64,000 nt of DNA from Cytobacillus oceanisediminis (GCF_004366035.1 NZ_SOEE01000004.1:10007-74006); one strand, 5' to 3'; shown: positions 7,258 through 16,777, counted from the first letter of the stretch. Numbers and translations are program-made. The notes: generated by a model from the sequence alone, not told the origin.

Positions 7258-7836
7258 AAGCTTGAAGGGTTTCTGTTTAATGTTAATGAATTTTGATGAA
7301 ACTCAGTCAGCCTATCCTGATTGCCTTTTACATAATTGATATTAATGATTGGGATTAATTTATTGATATGACTAAAGATCACGTTTACCGAATAACTTCT
7401 CTTTTTGTGCATCGTTCCATTTAATGGATATTCCACAAAAAGGCGCTTTTCTTTAGTAAGAAGGTGTCTTTTTTGAATGTTACTACACAAAACATTGTGA
7501 AGATTTTCACTTAAACTAAAGGGTGCTTTAGTTGAATAAGAAATCAAAATTATCACAAGTAATAGATGTTGATGAAAACGTCCAACAATGGTCCGTTTTA
7601 AACCTAAAGGGACAAAATTCATTCCTTCTGAAGCCTTGATATGTAAGAGATTTTCCATAATAAATTTATTGCTTCCGTGACTGTTTGCTACTTTGACAGT
7701 GTAGAGGTCGCTGGATGATTATATTTGTCCAACAGAAGGCAGATTAGGGTATTAAATGATAAAAAAATCGTTCCAACCCCAAACCGACCCCAAACTTAGA
7801 TTATTAAGGTTTATGAATAAGCAAATTGAATAAAAT
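7258..7836. other. Accessory-region end without an intact gene
   Basis: The stretch contains a hairpin at 7514-7533 (AACTAAAG and CTTTAGTT around GGTG), a T-rich hairpin near 7436-7476 that could terminate transcription, and a minus-strand coding trace at 7752-7820 described separately. A 134-codon minus-strand frame (7254-7658) lacks a ribosome binding site and has poor codon character, so I do not call it. Confidence 0.45.
7752..7820 (-). pseudogene. Possible C-terminal tail of an integrase next to tRNA-Arg
   Basis: On the minus strand the frame ending at TAA 7752-7754 reads LNNLSLGSVWGWNDFFII. G-rich tails of this kind occur at the ends of some Bacillaceae tyrosine integrases, and the position, within 70 bp of the tRNA gene, is where an island integrase would lie. 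No catalytic Arg, His or Tyr remains, so this is a weak call. Confidence 0.2.
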
Positions 7837-7837
7837 A

Positions 7838-7878
7838 AAAAGCGCGAAACCATTGATATACATGGGTTTCGCGCTTTT
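7838..7878. terminator. Bidirectional terminator after tRNA-Arg
   Basis: AAAAGCGCGAAACC and GGTTTCGCGCTTTT pair exactly around a 12-base loop, with A and T flanks suited to termination on both strands. Confidence 0.8.
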
Positions 7879-7887
7879 CTTTTGTAG

Positions 7888-7961
7888 CGTCCCAGGCGAG
7901 ATTCGAACTCACGACCTACAGCTTAGGAGGCTGTCGCTCTATCCAGCTGAGCTACTGAGAC
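7888..7961 (-). tRNA. tRNA-Arg (anticodon CCT)
   Basis: On the minus strand a 74-base cloverleaf starts GTCTCAG, paired with CTGGGAC plus discriminator G. It has a D-arm with AGCTCAGCTGGATAGAGC, an anticodon loop CTCCTAA flanked by ACAGC/GCTGT, and a T-loop TTCGAAT in GTGAG/CTCGC. The anticodon CCT reads AGG. The 3' CCA is not encoded. tRNA-Arg genes are common attachment sites, and the accessory region lies directly on its 3' side. Confidence 0.95.
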
Positions 7962-8031
7962 AAAATAATATAACACAGTTACTTATTATAATCCCATAAT
8001 CAAAAATGGTCAATGGTTATGCCTAAATTAA

Positions 8032-8059
8032 AAACCGGCCAGTAATACCTGACCGGTTT
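8032..8059. terminator. Terminator of the acyltransferase gene
   Basis: AAACCGGCCAG and CTGACCGGTTT pair around TAATAC, just beyond the stop of the minus-strand gene. Confidence 0.7.
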
Positions 8060-8064
8060 CTATC

Positions 8065-9105
8065 CTAGCTTGTAAGTTTTTTACGGTAAAATCTGGCATA
8101 TGCCTTTGATCTATCTTTTAGCTTCTTTAGCTGTGATGTTTTCAGTTCTATAATAGGCTGGGCAAATGAAGTAATCAGTTTGCTTGAGAGAAGCAAAGTC
8201 AGCAGCAGCGATATTCCGGCAAGCAGCAGGAAGTTTTCCGGTTTGCTGAAAAAGCCCTGTACATCACTTTCCCTGAATACTCGTACAAAGAATCCGTGAA
8301 GCAGATAGACATAAAGTGTATTTTTTCCTAAATCAGTAAAGAAATATTGTTTGCGGGGAACAAAAGAAAAGAAGCTAAAGACCATAATTAAACTTAGGAC
8401 ATAAAAGCCCAATCTCGTTAAGACCGCCCCAATCGAAGCTGCCCCCATTTCAGTATATGGCTTTGAGCCAAGCAGCCACTTATAATCCACTTCCGGATAG
8501 AGATAAAAACCTATAAAAACTACAGCAAAAATAGCTAATGCACTAATTCTGAACTTTGGCTGGAATAGCGCATAAAAATGCTCCTTCTTTAAATAATACC
8601 CCAATAGGAATAAAGGAAAGAACACAAATGTTCTAGATAAACTTAAATAATTTGAGATCCAATCGGCATATCCGACAGCAAGCCCGATAATAAAAGCAGC
8701 TGCCAGGGAATATACAGCTTTATACTTTGCAAAGAATAGAAGCATGATATTCCAGCAAAACATGCTGATCAGGAACCATAAAGACCAATGCGGGTTAAAA
8801 GGATCCAACTCAAAGGTACCTTTATTATATAAAAAATAAAAGAAGATCGAATAAATAACCTGAAAAATAATATATGGCAGTATGAGCTTTTTTGCAATTT
8901 TCTTTATATAGCCTTTTTTATAAAAGCCTTTTGCAAAAAAGCCGGATACCAGTATAAATGCAGGCATATGGAACGTGTAGATTACCTTATATAAAGTATA
9001 GATTGTTTCATTATCTTCAATAAAAGAGCGGAGTAAATGTCCGAAAACGACAAAGAAGATTAAGATAAACTTCGTGTTGTCGAAGTAATAGTCACGTTGT
9101 TTCAT
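8065..9105 (-). CDS. Acyltransferase 3 family membrane protein (YkrP-like)
   Basis: A 346-residue protein with about ten membrane helices. The N-terminus carries YYFDNTKFILIFFVVFGHLL, with the conserved His of the first helix, and FHMPAFILVSGFF in the next loop, as in Acyl_transf_3 enzymes that move acetyl groups onto surface sugars. The ATG at 9105 follows GAGGAGG. A longer frame from 9165 has no such site. Its position before a KinE-like kinase and ogt matches ykrP in B. subtilis. The acceptor is unknown. Confidence 0.8.
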   Translation of the reverse strand: MKQRDYYFDNTKFILIFFVVFGHLLRSFIEDNETIYTLYKVIYTFHMPAFILVSGFFAKGFYKKGYIKKIAKKLILPYIIFQVIYSIFFYFLYNKGTFELDPFNPHWSLWFLISMFCWNIMLLFFAKYKAVYSLAAAFIIGLAVGYADWISNYLSLSRTFVFFPLFLLGYYLKKEHFYALFQPKFRISALAIFAVVFIGFYLYPEVDYKWLLGSKPYTEMGAASIGAVLTRLGFYVLSLIMVFSFFSFVPRKQYFFTDLGKNTLYVYLLHGFFVRVFRESDVQGFFSKPENFLLLAGISLLLTLLLSSKLITSFAQPIIELKTSQLKKLKDRSKAYARFYRKKLTS

Positions 9106-9611
9106 AAGTCCTCCTCTATTAAAGACCCCCATAAATTCTCTTTCTTTCTTTACCCACTTTAACATGAAGGAAACTTCTTTTCTCGTGTAAATAGAAGGTT
9201 TAATTTACAGAAAAAGTAAAGGTTTCGAACTCTGAAATTGCTGTAATACTACTAAAAAAATTCTGTTATACAAAGAAAACTTGCTTGTTAGCTCATATAT
9301 TATATGGGTTGAAAGGTTAATGTAAAATCTGTTTCAAATTTTATTTAAAGAAGATCATTTTTGTCGCAGATAAAAGGGATTAGTTCGATTAGTATGTCAT
9401 ACCTGATGCTGACGTGTAGAAATCAAGCTTTTAAAGGTAAGAATTTAAAGGGAAAAGGGGAAGGGAAAGCTGTACTAAAATAAAAAATTGGAAAAATAAT
9501 CTTCAAATGTCTTTTTTGTTCTATTATAATGAATTGAAAGAATAGTAAAAAAGAATTAGATATATACTAGTTCAATTGTTCGCATCTGGTTCAATCATAA
9601 AGGGGGAAGTT
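9106..9611. other. 506-bp intergenic region upstream of the chemoreceptor gene
   Basis: Divergent promoter region between the acyltransferase and the chemoreceptor. TAAA (9346-9349) and GCAGATAA (9366-9373), 16 bases apart, weakly resemble a SigD (flagellar) promoter, consensus TAAA-N15-GCCGATAT. This would fit a chemotaxis gene. The long leader of about 240 bases before the ATG holds no other clear structure. Confidence 0.3.
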
Positions 9612-11417
9612 ATGTTGAAAGGGGTAAGAAAATTTATACCTGGCAAGAAGGAAAGAAAAGAATCGTCCAAGTCAAAAAAGTTTAAAATAGGGAAGTATTT
9701 AAATAAAATGGCTAGTACGAAATGGTGGAAGAACCTGAAGCTTGGCCAGAAATATGGGGTTGCGCTTTTTGTGACCATTGGACTATTCACGGTTTCCACC
9801 GTTCTTACTTTCTTCTTGCTGACAATTGCCAATTCAAAACTGGAGATTGTTAAGGAGTCTGGGGAAAAGGCCATTAAGATTACTGAATCAGCGGCCACTT
9901 TTCATCATAAAGGGAGCACGATTGGAAACTTTATCATTGACTCCAACCCCAAACATTTAAAAACATTTGATGAGCTGACGGAGGATTTTAATAAATTGAA
10001 AGAGGAAATTTCTCCAGAACTGAGCGATTCAAAATTAAAAGACCTTTTTAGACAAATCGATGAAAATGATCAAAAAATCACCAGTTTATTTCATGATGTC
10101 ATCGAACCTGAAGTGAAACTGCAGCATGCAAGAGAATATAGGCTGGGTAAACTGCAGGCAGATAATATTATTACTGAAACGGTTGATAAATTAAATACCC
10201 TTAGCAGCATGATGAAAGAGGATCAGCAAAAGGCTGTGTCTTCTGCTAAATCTGGTCTTATCCTTACTTTAATAGTACTTGGTATTTCAATCATTATCTC
10301 TGCTATCCTGGGAATCACAACCATCCTTTTTATCGGAGGTATAATTTCTAAAAAACTAAATGCCATTGTCCAATTCTCAAATGAGATTTCAGGAGGAAAC
10401 CTCAATGCGGATTCAGTGGAATATGAGGGTGATGATGAAGTAGCACAGCTTAGCAGAGCCATGAATTCCATGAAAATAAAACTGCAGACCATGATTCAGG
10501 AAATTAATGCGGTTTCAGGGTATGTGACAGAAAGAAGCGGAGAACTGAATATTGCTGCAAATGAAGTAAAGGCAGCCAGCCAGCAGGTGGCTTCAACCAT
10601 GCAGGAACTGTCCGGAGGAGCTGAGGATCAGGCGGGTTCTGCAACGCGTTTATCTTTAATAATGGACGAGTATCTGGAAAAAGTGAAAGAAGCTTCATAC
10701 AGCGGCAATGAAATAAAGAGTGCTTCCACAGAGGTGCTATCGCTTACTGAAAATGGAAACAAGCTAATGAAAGAATCCCAGGAACAAATGAGATTAATTA
10801 ACCAAATAATGAAGTCTTCTGTTGACAAGGTAAATGGACTTGATGATCAGACAAAACAAATTTCCAGATTAGTTAAGGTTATAAAGGAAATTGCAGACCA
10901 GACCAACCTTCTGGCATTAAATGCAGCAATTGAAGCAGCCAGGGCCGGTGAGCATGGAAGAGGTTTTGCAGTAGTGGCAGATGAGGTTAGGAAACTGGCT
11001 GAGCAGGTATCATTCTCGGTTTCAGATATCACTAAGATTGTCGGTGGTATTCAAAAGGAGTCAAACAGTGTGGCCACATCACTTCAAACAGGCTATGTTC
11101 AAGTTGAAAAGGGAACCGAGCAAATTCAATTGACAGGACAAACATTTCAGAAAATTTATGAGGCAGTTAACTCAATGTCCACAAATGTCAGTGACATTTC
11201 CCGCAGCCTCGAGCAGGTATCCATTAATTCTGCCCATATGAACCAGTCCATTGGCAGTATTGCCGCAGTATCTGAGGAATCTGCTGCAGGCATCGAACAA
11301 ACGAGTGCCTCAATGGCTCAGACTAACCATTCAATGGAGGAGATCTCGGATAACGCACAGTCCTTGTCGGAATTGGCAGAACAATTAAATGAGATGATTG
11401 CAAAATTCAAATTGTAA
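9612..11417 (+). CDS. Methyl-accepting chemotaxis protein
   Basis: The ATG at 9612 follows AAAGGGGGAAGTT. An upstream ATG at 9576 has no such site. The 601-residue protein has a long basic N-terminus, membrane helix 1 at about residues 50-72, an extracellular four-helix-bundle-type sensor, helix 2 at about 215-245, HAMP to about 295, and the signalling domain. The hairpin tip is [20 protein letters not shown] with [18 protein letters not shown], which contacts CheA and CheW. The 47-residue cytoplasmic extension before helix 1 is longer than usual. A ligand cannot be assigned. cheV lies 41 kb away in this window. Confidence 0.93.
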   Translation: MLKGVRKFIPGKKERKESSKSKKFKIGKYLNKMASTKWWKNLKLGQKYGVALFVTIGLFTVSTVLTFFLLTIANSKLEIVKESGEKAIKITESAATFHHKGSTIGNFIIDSNPKHLKTFDELTEDFNKLKEEISPELSDSKLKDLFRQIDENDQKITSLFHDVIEPEVKLQHAREYRLGKLQADNIITETVDKLNTLSSMMKEDQQKAVSSAKSGLILTLIVLGISIIISAILGITTILFIGGIISKKLNAIVQFSNEISGGNLNADSVEYEGDDEVAQLSRAMNSMKIKLQTMIQEINAVSGYVTERSGELNIAANEVKAASQQVASTMQELSGGAEDQAGSATRLSLIMDEYLEKVKEASYSGNEIKSASTEVLSLTENGNKLMKESQEQMRLINQIMKSSVDKVNGLDDQTKQISRLVKVIKEIADQTNLLALNAAIEAARAGEHGRGFAVVADEVRKLAEQVSFSVSDITKIVGGIQKESNSVATSLQTGYVQVEKGTEQIQLTGQTFQKIYEAVNSMSTNVSDISRSLEQVSINSAHMNQSIGSIAAVSEESAAGIEQTSASMAQTNHSMEEISDNAQSLSELAEQLNEMIAKFKL

Positions 11418-11422
11418 TATCC

Positions 11423-11452
11423 AGGCATACTCTTGACAGGGTATGCCTTTTC
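11423..11452 (+). terminator. Terminator after the chemoreceptor gene
   Basis: GGCATAC pairs with GTATGCC around a ten-base loop, followed by TTTTCTTC. Confidence 0.75.
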
Positions 11453-11573
11453 TTCTCTCCCAAACCCTTTGATATGAAAAATTAATAGGATAGTTTTCTC
11501 GGAGATTTAAAGGTTTTAGTCAGATTTTGTAGAAATATTTAATTAATTGCATACCCCAATAGGAGGAAATAGA

Positions 11574-13418
11574 GTGGTCATTATGAATCAGGAAATCAGG
11601 AGACTCTATGCCAGGATTGAGACTTTGGAAAAGGAAAATAATATTTTGGCCAATGATAATTCACCTAAATATAATATATTCTCACGCTCAAATGATGGAA
11701 TTTTAATTTTTGATTGCCTGGAGAGAATTGTTGATGTTAATCCATCATTTGCTGAAAGCCTAAAGATGGATAAACAGCACCTGATCGGCAGGAGCCTGTC
11801 TGACTTCGTGCCAAAAAATTGGCATTTCAAGATTGAAAAGCAAAGGGAAATATTAAAGAAGAAGGAAAGTGTCCGGGGTATTCTTCCAATATATAACGGC
11901 AGAACGATAATAGAGTTTGATTTTACTACCAGCATCCTTAATGAAGGCGGCCTTTATATGTGTATATTAAGAGATGTAACGAGTAAGCGGCTCCTCGAAC
12001 GGAAAGTGAAAAAGAATGAAGAGCTGTATGCTGACCTATTTACCGAAGCCCTGGATGGAATCATTTTTTGGCGTGGGAATGGTGAAATAATTGATGCGAA
12101 TGAAGCTGCTTGCCGAATATTTGAATGTACCCATGATGAGCTTCTCAATAAAAAGATAAAAGATTTTGTATATGAAAAATCGGAAAGATACAAAAGCATT
12201 GTTAAAGAGATGTTCGTTAAGGGCAGCATACGGGATGAACTTGTTTTTCTTATGCCAAATGGCCAGTTCAAATCTTTGGAGTTTACAGTGAAATTGAACT
12301 CCGTTGAAGGCTACCATATGACAATCTTCAGAAATGTCAGTGAGCGTCACGCTATGGAAAAAAGCTTAAGGGAAAGCGAACAAAAATTCCGCATGATATT
12401 TGAAGGAGCACTTGAAGGGATTCTGCTCTGGAACAATCAGTTTGAAATAGTCGATATTAATCAATCAGGTCAGAGAATGCTTCAAATGACAAAAAAGGAG
12501 CTTATCGGTGTTTCGCTGCACAGTATTTTAAATGACTGCAATATAACCGAAGATGAATTAAAGGAGCAGATAAAAAACATTCACTCTGCGGGGCAATCAG
12601 ACGGTAACCTATCCTTTACTCTGAAATCAGGCAGAAAGAAGTTCTTTGAGTTTTCCAACAAGCTGAATATTTTTTCTAATATCAGTATGACAACATTTAA
12701 AGATGTAACTGAGAAGCTGGAAATGGAAGAACAGCTTCGGAAATCAGACACTTTGAATGTGATTGGAGAATTGGCAGCAGGAATTGCCCACGAGATCAGA
12801 AACCCAATGACAGCACTTAAAGGCTTTATACAGCTGCTGGAGGACAGTGTGAAGGAAGATCATACTATGTATTTCAATGTGATTACCACTGAGCTTAGCA
12901 GGATTGATTCAATTATTAATGAATTTCTCATACTTGCTAAGCCTCAAGCTGTCAAATTTGTGGAAAAAGACATATCTCAAATCATGAAGGAAACAGTCGA
13001 TCTCCTTAGTGCTCAGGCTGTGCTCCATAATGTTCAATTCAGGACTTATTATGAAAAGAATTTGCCCAATGTTTTCTGTGAATCCAATCAAATGAAAAAG
13101 GTCTTTATCAATATTATAAAAAATGCCATTGAAGTTATGCCTAAAGGAGGATATATTACTGTATCCATTCGGAAAGATCTAGATAATAAAGTTCACATAT
13201 TTATAAGGGACGAAGGGACAGGAATACCTGCGCATAAAATAAAAAAGCTTGGTGAACCTTTCTATACTACAAAGGAAAGAGGCACTGGACTTGGTTTAAT
13301 GGTTACATATAAAATTATTGAAGAACACAAGGGAACAATTGAAGTGGAAAGCAAATTGGGGGAAGGAACTGTATTCCACATCTATTTACCCTATGTTTTA
13401 AAGGCGGGAATGAAATGA
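11574..13418 (+). CDS. kinE: PAS-domain sensor histidine kinase, KinE-like sporulation kinase
   Basis: I place the start at GTG 11574 because AGGAGG (11561-11566) is 7 bases upstream. ATG 11583 is possible. The 614-residue protein has no membrane segment. It has three PAS domains (about residues 36-140, 150-260 and 270-385), then HisKA with GIAHEIRNP (His406), and a HATPase domain with NIIKNAIE, DEGTGIP and GTGLGL. This layout and the place beside ogt match KinE, which feeds phosphate into the Spo0F-Spo0B-Spo0A relay. Its 3' end overlaps ogt by 4 bases. The symbol rests on order and architecture, not on a search. Confidence 0.8.
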   Translation: MVIMNQEIRRLYARIETLEKENNILANDNSPKYNIFSRSNDGILIFDCLERIVDVNPSFAESLKMDKQHLIGRSLSDFVPKNWHFKIEKQREILKKKESVRGILPIYNGRTIIEFDFTTSILNEGGLYMCILRDVTSKRLLERKVKKNEELYADLFTEALDGIIFWRGNGEIIDANEAACRIFECTHDELLNKKIKDFVYEKSERYKSIVKEMFVKGSIRDELVFLMPNGQFKSLEFTVKLNSVEGYHMTIFRNVSERHAMEKSLRESEQKFRMIFEGALEGILLWNNQFEIVDINQSGQRMLQMTKKELIGVSLHSILNDCNITEDELKEQIKNIHSAGQSDGNLSFTLKSGRKKFFEFSNKLNIFSNISMTTFKDVTEKLEMEEQLRKSDTLNVIGELAAGIAHEIRNPMTALKGFIQLLEDSVKEDHTMYFNVITTELSRIDSIINEFLILAKPQAVKFVEKDISQIMKETVDLLSAQAVLHNVQFRTYYEKNLPNVFCESNQMKKVFINIIKNAIEVMPKGGYITVSIRKDLDNKVHIFIRDEGTGIPAHKIKKLGEPFYTTKERGTGLGLMVTYKIIEEHKGTIEVESKLGEGTVFHIYLPYVLKAGMK

Positions 13419-13915
13419 CAGGCAGAGTTTTTTCTAAAAAAAACACACCGGCAGGAGACATTTACATTGTCAGTGAAAATGGAATCCTTTCGGCTTTATA
13501 CTTGGGGGAAGAAGATTTTCTCGAAGGGGAAGATGTTTTATCGTTGCAATTGGATCCCTCCGACTCTTTAATAAAAATGTGCACAAATCAGCTTGAGGAG
13601 TACTTTGATGGGCAAAGGAAAGAGTTCGATATCCCTATAGAACCTCATGGCACTGAATTTCAAAAAGCCGTCTGGAAAGAGCTTTGCTTAATCCCATATG
13701 GCGAGACAAGAAGTTATCAGGACATTGCTTTCAAAATAGGGAAAGAAAAAGCAGTACGTGCCATTGGTCAGGCAAACAAGGCCAATCGCCTTCCGATCAT
13801 TATTCCATGCCATCGGGTGATTGGGAAAAATAAATCGTTAACCGGGTATGCAGGAACCCGGACTGAAATTAAGGAAGTGCTGCTAGCCCTCGAGGGGGCT
13901 AATTATATAAAATAG
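13415..13915 (+). CDS. ogt: Methylated-DNA--protein-cysteine methyltransferase
   Basis: This 166-residue DNA repair protein takes the alkyl group from O6-alkylguanine onto its own Cys132 in the motif IPCHRVIG. YGETRSYQDIA and the RAIGQANKAN helix-turn-helix are typical. The ATG overlaps the kinase stop (ATGA), so the two are translated together. Without an Ada-type zinc domain this is the constitutive Ogt class. The pairing of kinE with ogt is shared with B. subtilis. Confidence 0.92.
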   Translation: MTGRVFSKKNTPAGDIYIVSENGILSALYLGEEDFLEGEDVLSLQLDPSDSLIKMCTNQLEEYFDGQRKEFDIPIEPHGTEFQKAVWKELCLIPYGETRSYQDIAFKIGKEKAVRAIGQANKANRLPIIIPCHRVIGKNKSLTGYAGTRTEIKEVLLALEGANYIK

Positions 13916-13927
13916 CCTGTGTAAACC

Positions 13928-13951
13928 AATCACCTCTTAGGTGATTTTTTT
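13928..13951 (+). terminator. Terminator after ogt
   Basis: AATCACCT and AGGTGATT pair around CTT, followed by seven T residues. Confidence 0.85.
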
Positions 13952-13972
13952 ATAGGGATATTCGATATATGG

Positions 13973-14022
13973 TTGACTGAACGAGTATAATTCGATTATC
14001 ATCTAATTAGATAATAATCGAA
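13973..14022 (+). promoter_or_regulatory. Promoter covered by a 32-bp near-perfect palindrome
   Basis: TTGACT (13973-13978) and TATCAT (13997-14002) are 18 bases apart. A palindrome at 13991-14022, with outer arms TTCGATTAT/ATAATCGAA and centre CTAATTAG, has only one mismatched base pair and covers the -10 and start region. This is what an autorepressor operator would look like for the ArsR-type gene that follows. Confidence 0.65.
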
Positions 14023-14039
14023 ATGAGGGCACTGCAATT

Positions 14040-14621
14040 ATGCAACTAAATCGTTTAGTAGCTTTTTATAAGACAATGGGAGACCCAACCAGAATCAGGA
14101 TTGTTTTTCTCCTTGCCAAAGGGCCTTTGCATGGACAGGCGATAGCAGGGAAACTCGGCTTAACCCCGCCAACCATTACTCATCATTTAAATAAACTGAG
14201 GGAAATAAACCTCGTTTATCAAAGAAGAGATAAAAATACTGTTTATTTTTACTTAAATGAATCCGTATTGAAACATCAATCAGGTGTTCTTGCAAAATTG
14301 GCAGATAAAGAGGAGATTAAGAAAATGGAAGAACAAAACTTAGAAAGCCAGAAGGTTATTGAAAATTTCTTTACCAGAGATGGAAAGCTGAAGAATATTC
14401 CTGCACAAAGGAAGAAGAAACTCATGGTTTTTGAGCATCTAATCAAAGGGTTGAAAATGGGAAAAAAATATGAAGAAAAAGAGCTCAACGAATATATTAA
14501 ACAGTATCATGAAGACTATGCGACGATACGCAGAGAATTTATTATAAATCATTATATGTACAGGGAAAATGGCATTTATGAATTAAATCCTCCGGAAATG
14601 TGGGCAAAAATAGAAGGGTAA
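14040..14621 (+). CDS. ArsR-type regulator with DUF2087 C-terminal domain
   Basis: 193 residues. Residues 1-80 form a winged helix (MGDPTRIRIVFLLAKGPLHG, TPPTITHHLNKLREINLV) as in ArsR/SmtB repressors. Residues about 115-190 fit DUF2087 (KLKNIPAQRKKKLMVFEHL, then an EDYATIRREFI segment). No metal-binding Cys pair is visible, so metal sensing is unlikely. The palindrome just upstream suggests autorepression. The gene stands alone, convergent with mtnU, where B. subtilis has mtnA and mtnK. No target beyond itself can be named. Confidence 0.82.
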   Translation: MQLNRLVAFYKTMGDPTRIRIVFLLAKGPLHGQAIAGKLGLTPPTITHHLNKLREINLVYQRRDKNTVYFYLNESVLKHQSGVLAKLADKEEIKKMEEQNLESQKVIENFFTRDGKLKNIPAQRKKKLMVFEHLIKGLKMGKKYEEKELNEYIKQYHEDYATIRREFIINHYMYRENGIYELNPPEMWAKIEG

Positions 14622-14625
14622 AGAA

Positions 14626-14653
14626 GGGCAGGGCCCCAGTCAGGGCCCCTGCA
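14626..14653. terminator. GC-rich hairpin between convergent genes
   Basis: GCAGGGCCCC and GGGCCCCTGC fold into a strong stem with a small bulge between the ArsR-like gene and mtnU. There is no T run, so termination efficiency is uncertain. Confidence 0.45.
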
Positions 14654-14658
14654 TGCCA

Positions 14659-15444
14659 TTAAGAGTAAAAATCCGGTTTGCGGTCAGTAAAAATAGGAAT
14701 CATGCTGCGGACTTCTTTCACTTTATCCAGGTCTATTTCAGCATATAGGATTTCTTCCGTTTCAGAACCTTCTGCAAGCACTTCGCCCCAGGGATCTATA
14801 ATCATTGAATGGCCTGCAAAGACATTGTCAGGATCAGAGCCAGAGCGGTTGCATGCAATTACGTAGCATTGGTTTTCAATGGCACGTGCAATCAAAAGTG
14901 CTCGCCAATGTGCCAGCCGGGCCAGTGGCCATTCAGCTACTACAAATAAAGCTTCAGCACCTTCTGCTGTATGGGTCCGCACCCACTCAGGAAAACGGAT
15001 ATCATAACAAATCATCCCTGCAAACTTCCTATTTTCCAGAGAAAATACTCCCTTGGATTTCCCTCCTTTCAGATAGAGATGTTCATTCATTAGCTTGAAT
15101 AAGTGCAGCTTGCTGTATTCATGTATAAGGTCACCTTTGTTATCTACAATCAGCAGAGTGTTGTAAATGCCTTCGGGTGTTTTCTTTGCAACAGATCCGC
15201 CAATCAGATGAACCCGATTGCTCTGTGCGGCCTCTTTCAAAAAAACTAGCGATGATCCGGCATCCTGGTCTGCAATTTCACCCATTCTGGTCAAATCATA
15301 GCCAGTAGTCCAAAGTTCCGGCAGCACAATAACATCCGGATTATCCCTAATCGCCTTTTTAATCATAATTTCGGCTGCTTTAAAATTTTCCTCAGGTTTT
15401 CCAAATGCAATATCCATTTGCAAACAGGCAATCATTAATTTCAT
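14659..15444 (-). CDS. mtnU: Carbon-nitrogen hydrolase, omega-amidase of methionine salvage
   Basis: A 261-residue nitrilase-superfamily enzyme with the Glu-Lys-Cys triad: VIVLPELWTTGY, the KLHLF segment, and GMICYDIRFPEW. MtnU-type enzymes hydrolyse the 2-oxo-4-methylthiobutanamide-type amide made when glutamine donates the amino group to the last salvage intermediate. The ATG at 15444 follows GGGGGAG. An upstream start at 15459 lacks one. It is divergent from mtnE, its functional partner. Confidence 0.85.
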   Translation of the reverse strand: MKLMIACLQMDIAFGKPEENFKAAEIMIKKAIRDNPDVIVLPELWTTGYDLTRMGEIADQDAGSSLVFLKEAAQSNRVHLIGGSVAKKTPEGIYNTLLIVDNKGDLIHEYSKLHLFKLMNEHLYLKGGKSKGVFSLENRKFAGMICYDIRFPEWVRTHTAEGAEALFVVAEWPLARLAHWRALLIARAIENQCYVIACNRSGSDPDNVFAGHSMIIDPWGEVLAEGSETEEILYAEIDLDKVKEVRSMIPIFTDRKPDFYS

Positions 15445-15586
15445 AAAACTCCCCCGCAATCATTATATCCTTATGGTAATATTAGTCCGATAGATGGAAA
15501 TTTTCAAAATTTTACTTTACATCTTACCATTTACGTTATATCATTTGTGACTATATTTTCAATCTTTTTTTAAGCAGGTGAACAAT

Positions 15587-16759
15587 TTGGTAAATTATCC
15601 GCAATCAGATCTTTTGAAAAGTCTGCCTAAACAGTTCTTTGCATCTTTGACAGCTAAAGTGGGGGAAAAGCTCGAACAAGGGCATGATGTCATCAATCTT
15701 GGACAAGGAAACCCTGATATGCCTACACCAGAGCATATTGTCAAGAGTCTTCAAAGTGCAGCCGATAATCCGCAAAATCATAAATATTCCCCTTTCCAGG
15801 GCTTCCCTTACTTAAAAAAGGCAGCTGCAGACTTTTATAAAAGGGAATTTGATGTTGAATTGAATCCCGAAACCGAAATAGCCATCCTTTTTGGTGGTAA
15901 AGCCGGTCTGGTTGAAATCCCTCAATGCCTTTTAAATCCTGGGGACAGCATATTGGTTCCGGACCCGGGATATCCTGATTATTGGTCAGGTGTAGCACTT
16001 GCCAAAGCAAAGATGGTGACAATGCCTCTAAGAGAGGAAAATAACTTCTTGCCAGTATACAATGAATTGTCAGCAGACCAGCTAAATGCAGCAAAACTGA
16101 TGTTCCTTAATTATCCAAATAATCCGACTGGAGCAGTGGCAAACCAGGATTTTTTTCAAGAAACAGTTGATTTGAGCCGAAGCCATGGCATTTGCATTAT
16201 CCATGATTTTGCATATGGAGGAATTGGTTTTGACGGCATAAAACCTGAAAGTTTTCTTCAGGCAGAAGGGGCAAAAGAGGTCGGAATTGAAATATATACA
16301 CTTTCAAAGACCTTTAATATGGCAGGCTGGAGAGTTGGATTTGCAGCTGGCAATGAAAGTGTCATCACAGCACTGAACCTTATGCAGGATCATCTATATG
16401 TCAGCTTGTTTGGTGCTGTTCAGGAAGCTGCAGCAGCTGCTCTGTCAGGACCACAGGATTGTGTTAAGGAATTGAATTCCATCTACGAATCCAGACGGAA
16501 TTCATTCATCTCTGGCCTTAGGGAAATTGGATGGGATGTACAAGCTCCTAAAGGCTCCTTTTTTGCATGGCTTAAGGTCCCTGAACAATTTACATCGGAA
16601 GAGTTTGCTGACTATCTCTTAGATAAAGCGCATATTGCGGTTGCACCTGGCATTGGATTTGGTGATTTTGGAGAAGGGTATGTGAGAGCCGGTTTACTGA
16701 CATCTGAGGATAGACTTAAAGAAGCGGTGGCACGAATACAAAAATTAAATTTATTTTAA
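15587..16759 (+). CDS. mtnE: Methionine-salvage aminotransferase
   Basis: A PLP-dependent class I aminotransferase of about 390 residues that converts 4-methylthio-2-oxobutanoate to methionine. NPNNPTGA-type NYPNNPTGAV, IIHDFAYG, the PLP lysine in TLSKTFNMAGWRVGF, and the Arg near YVRAGLL are visible. I choose TTG 15587 because AGCAGGTGA is 6 bases upstream and this matches the family N-terminus. GTG 15578 overlaps that site. The SAM riboswitch lies after this gene, so mtnE uses another promoter. Confidence 0.88.
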   Translation: MVNYPQSDLLKSLPKQFFASLTAKVGEKLEQGHDVINLGQGNPDMPTPEHIVKSLQSAADNPQNHKYSPFQGFPYLKKAAADFYKREFDVELNPETEIAILFGGKAGLVEIPQCLLNPGDSILVPDPGYPDYWSGVALAKAKMVTMPLREENNFLPVYNELSADQLNAAKLMFLNYPNNPTGAVANQDFFQETVDLSRSHGICIIHDFAYGGIGFDGIKPESFLQAEGAKEVGIEIYTLSKTFNMAGWRVGFAAGNESVITALNLMQDHLYVSLFGAVQEAAAAALSGPQDCVKELNSIYESRRNSFISGLREIGWDVQAPKGSFFAWLKVPEQFTSEEFADYLLDKAHIAVAPGIGFGDFGEGYVRAGLLTSEDRLKEAVARIQKLNLF

Positions 16760-16777
16760 ATTTATTTCAAAATTCAA

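Noticed and set aside
7254..7658. 134-codon minus-strand open frame
   Set aside because: No ribosome binding site, composition unlike a protein, and it spans hairpins.
13986..13991. TATAAT as -10 for the ArsR-type gene
   Set aside because: No -35 lies 16-18 bases upstream of it. TTGACT with TATCAT has the right spacing.
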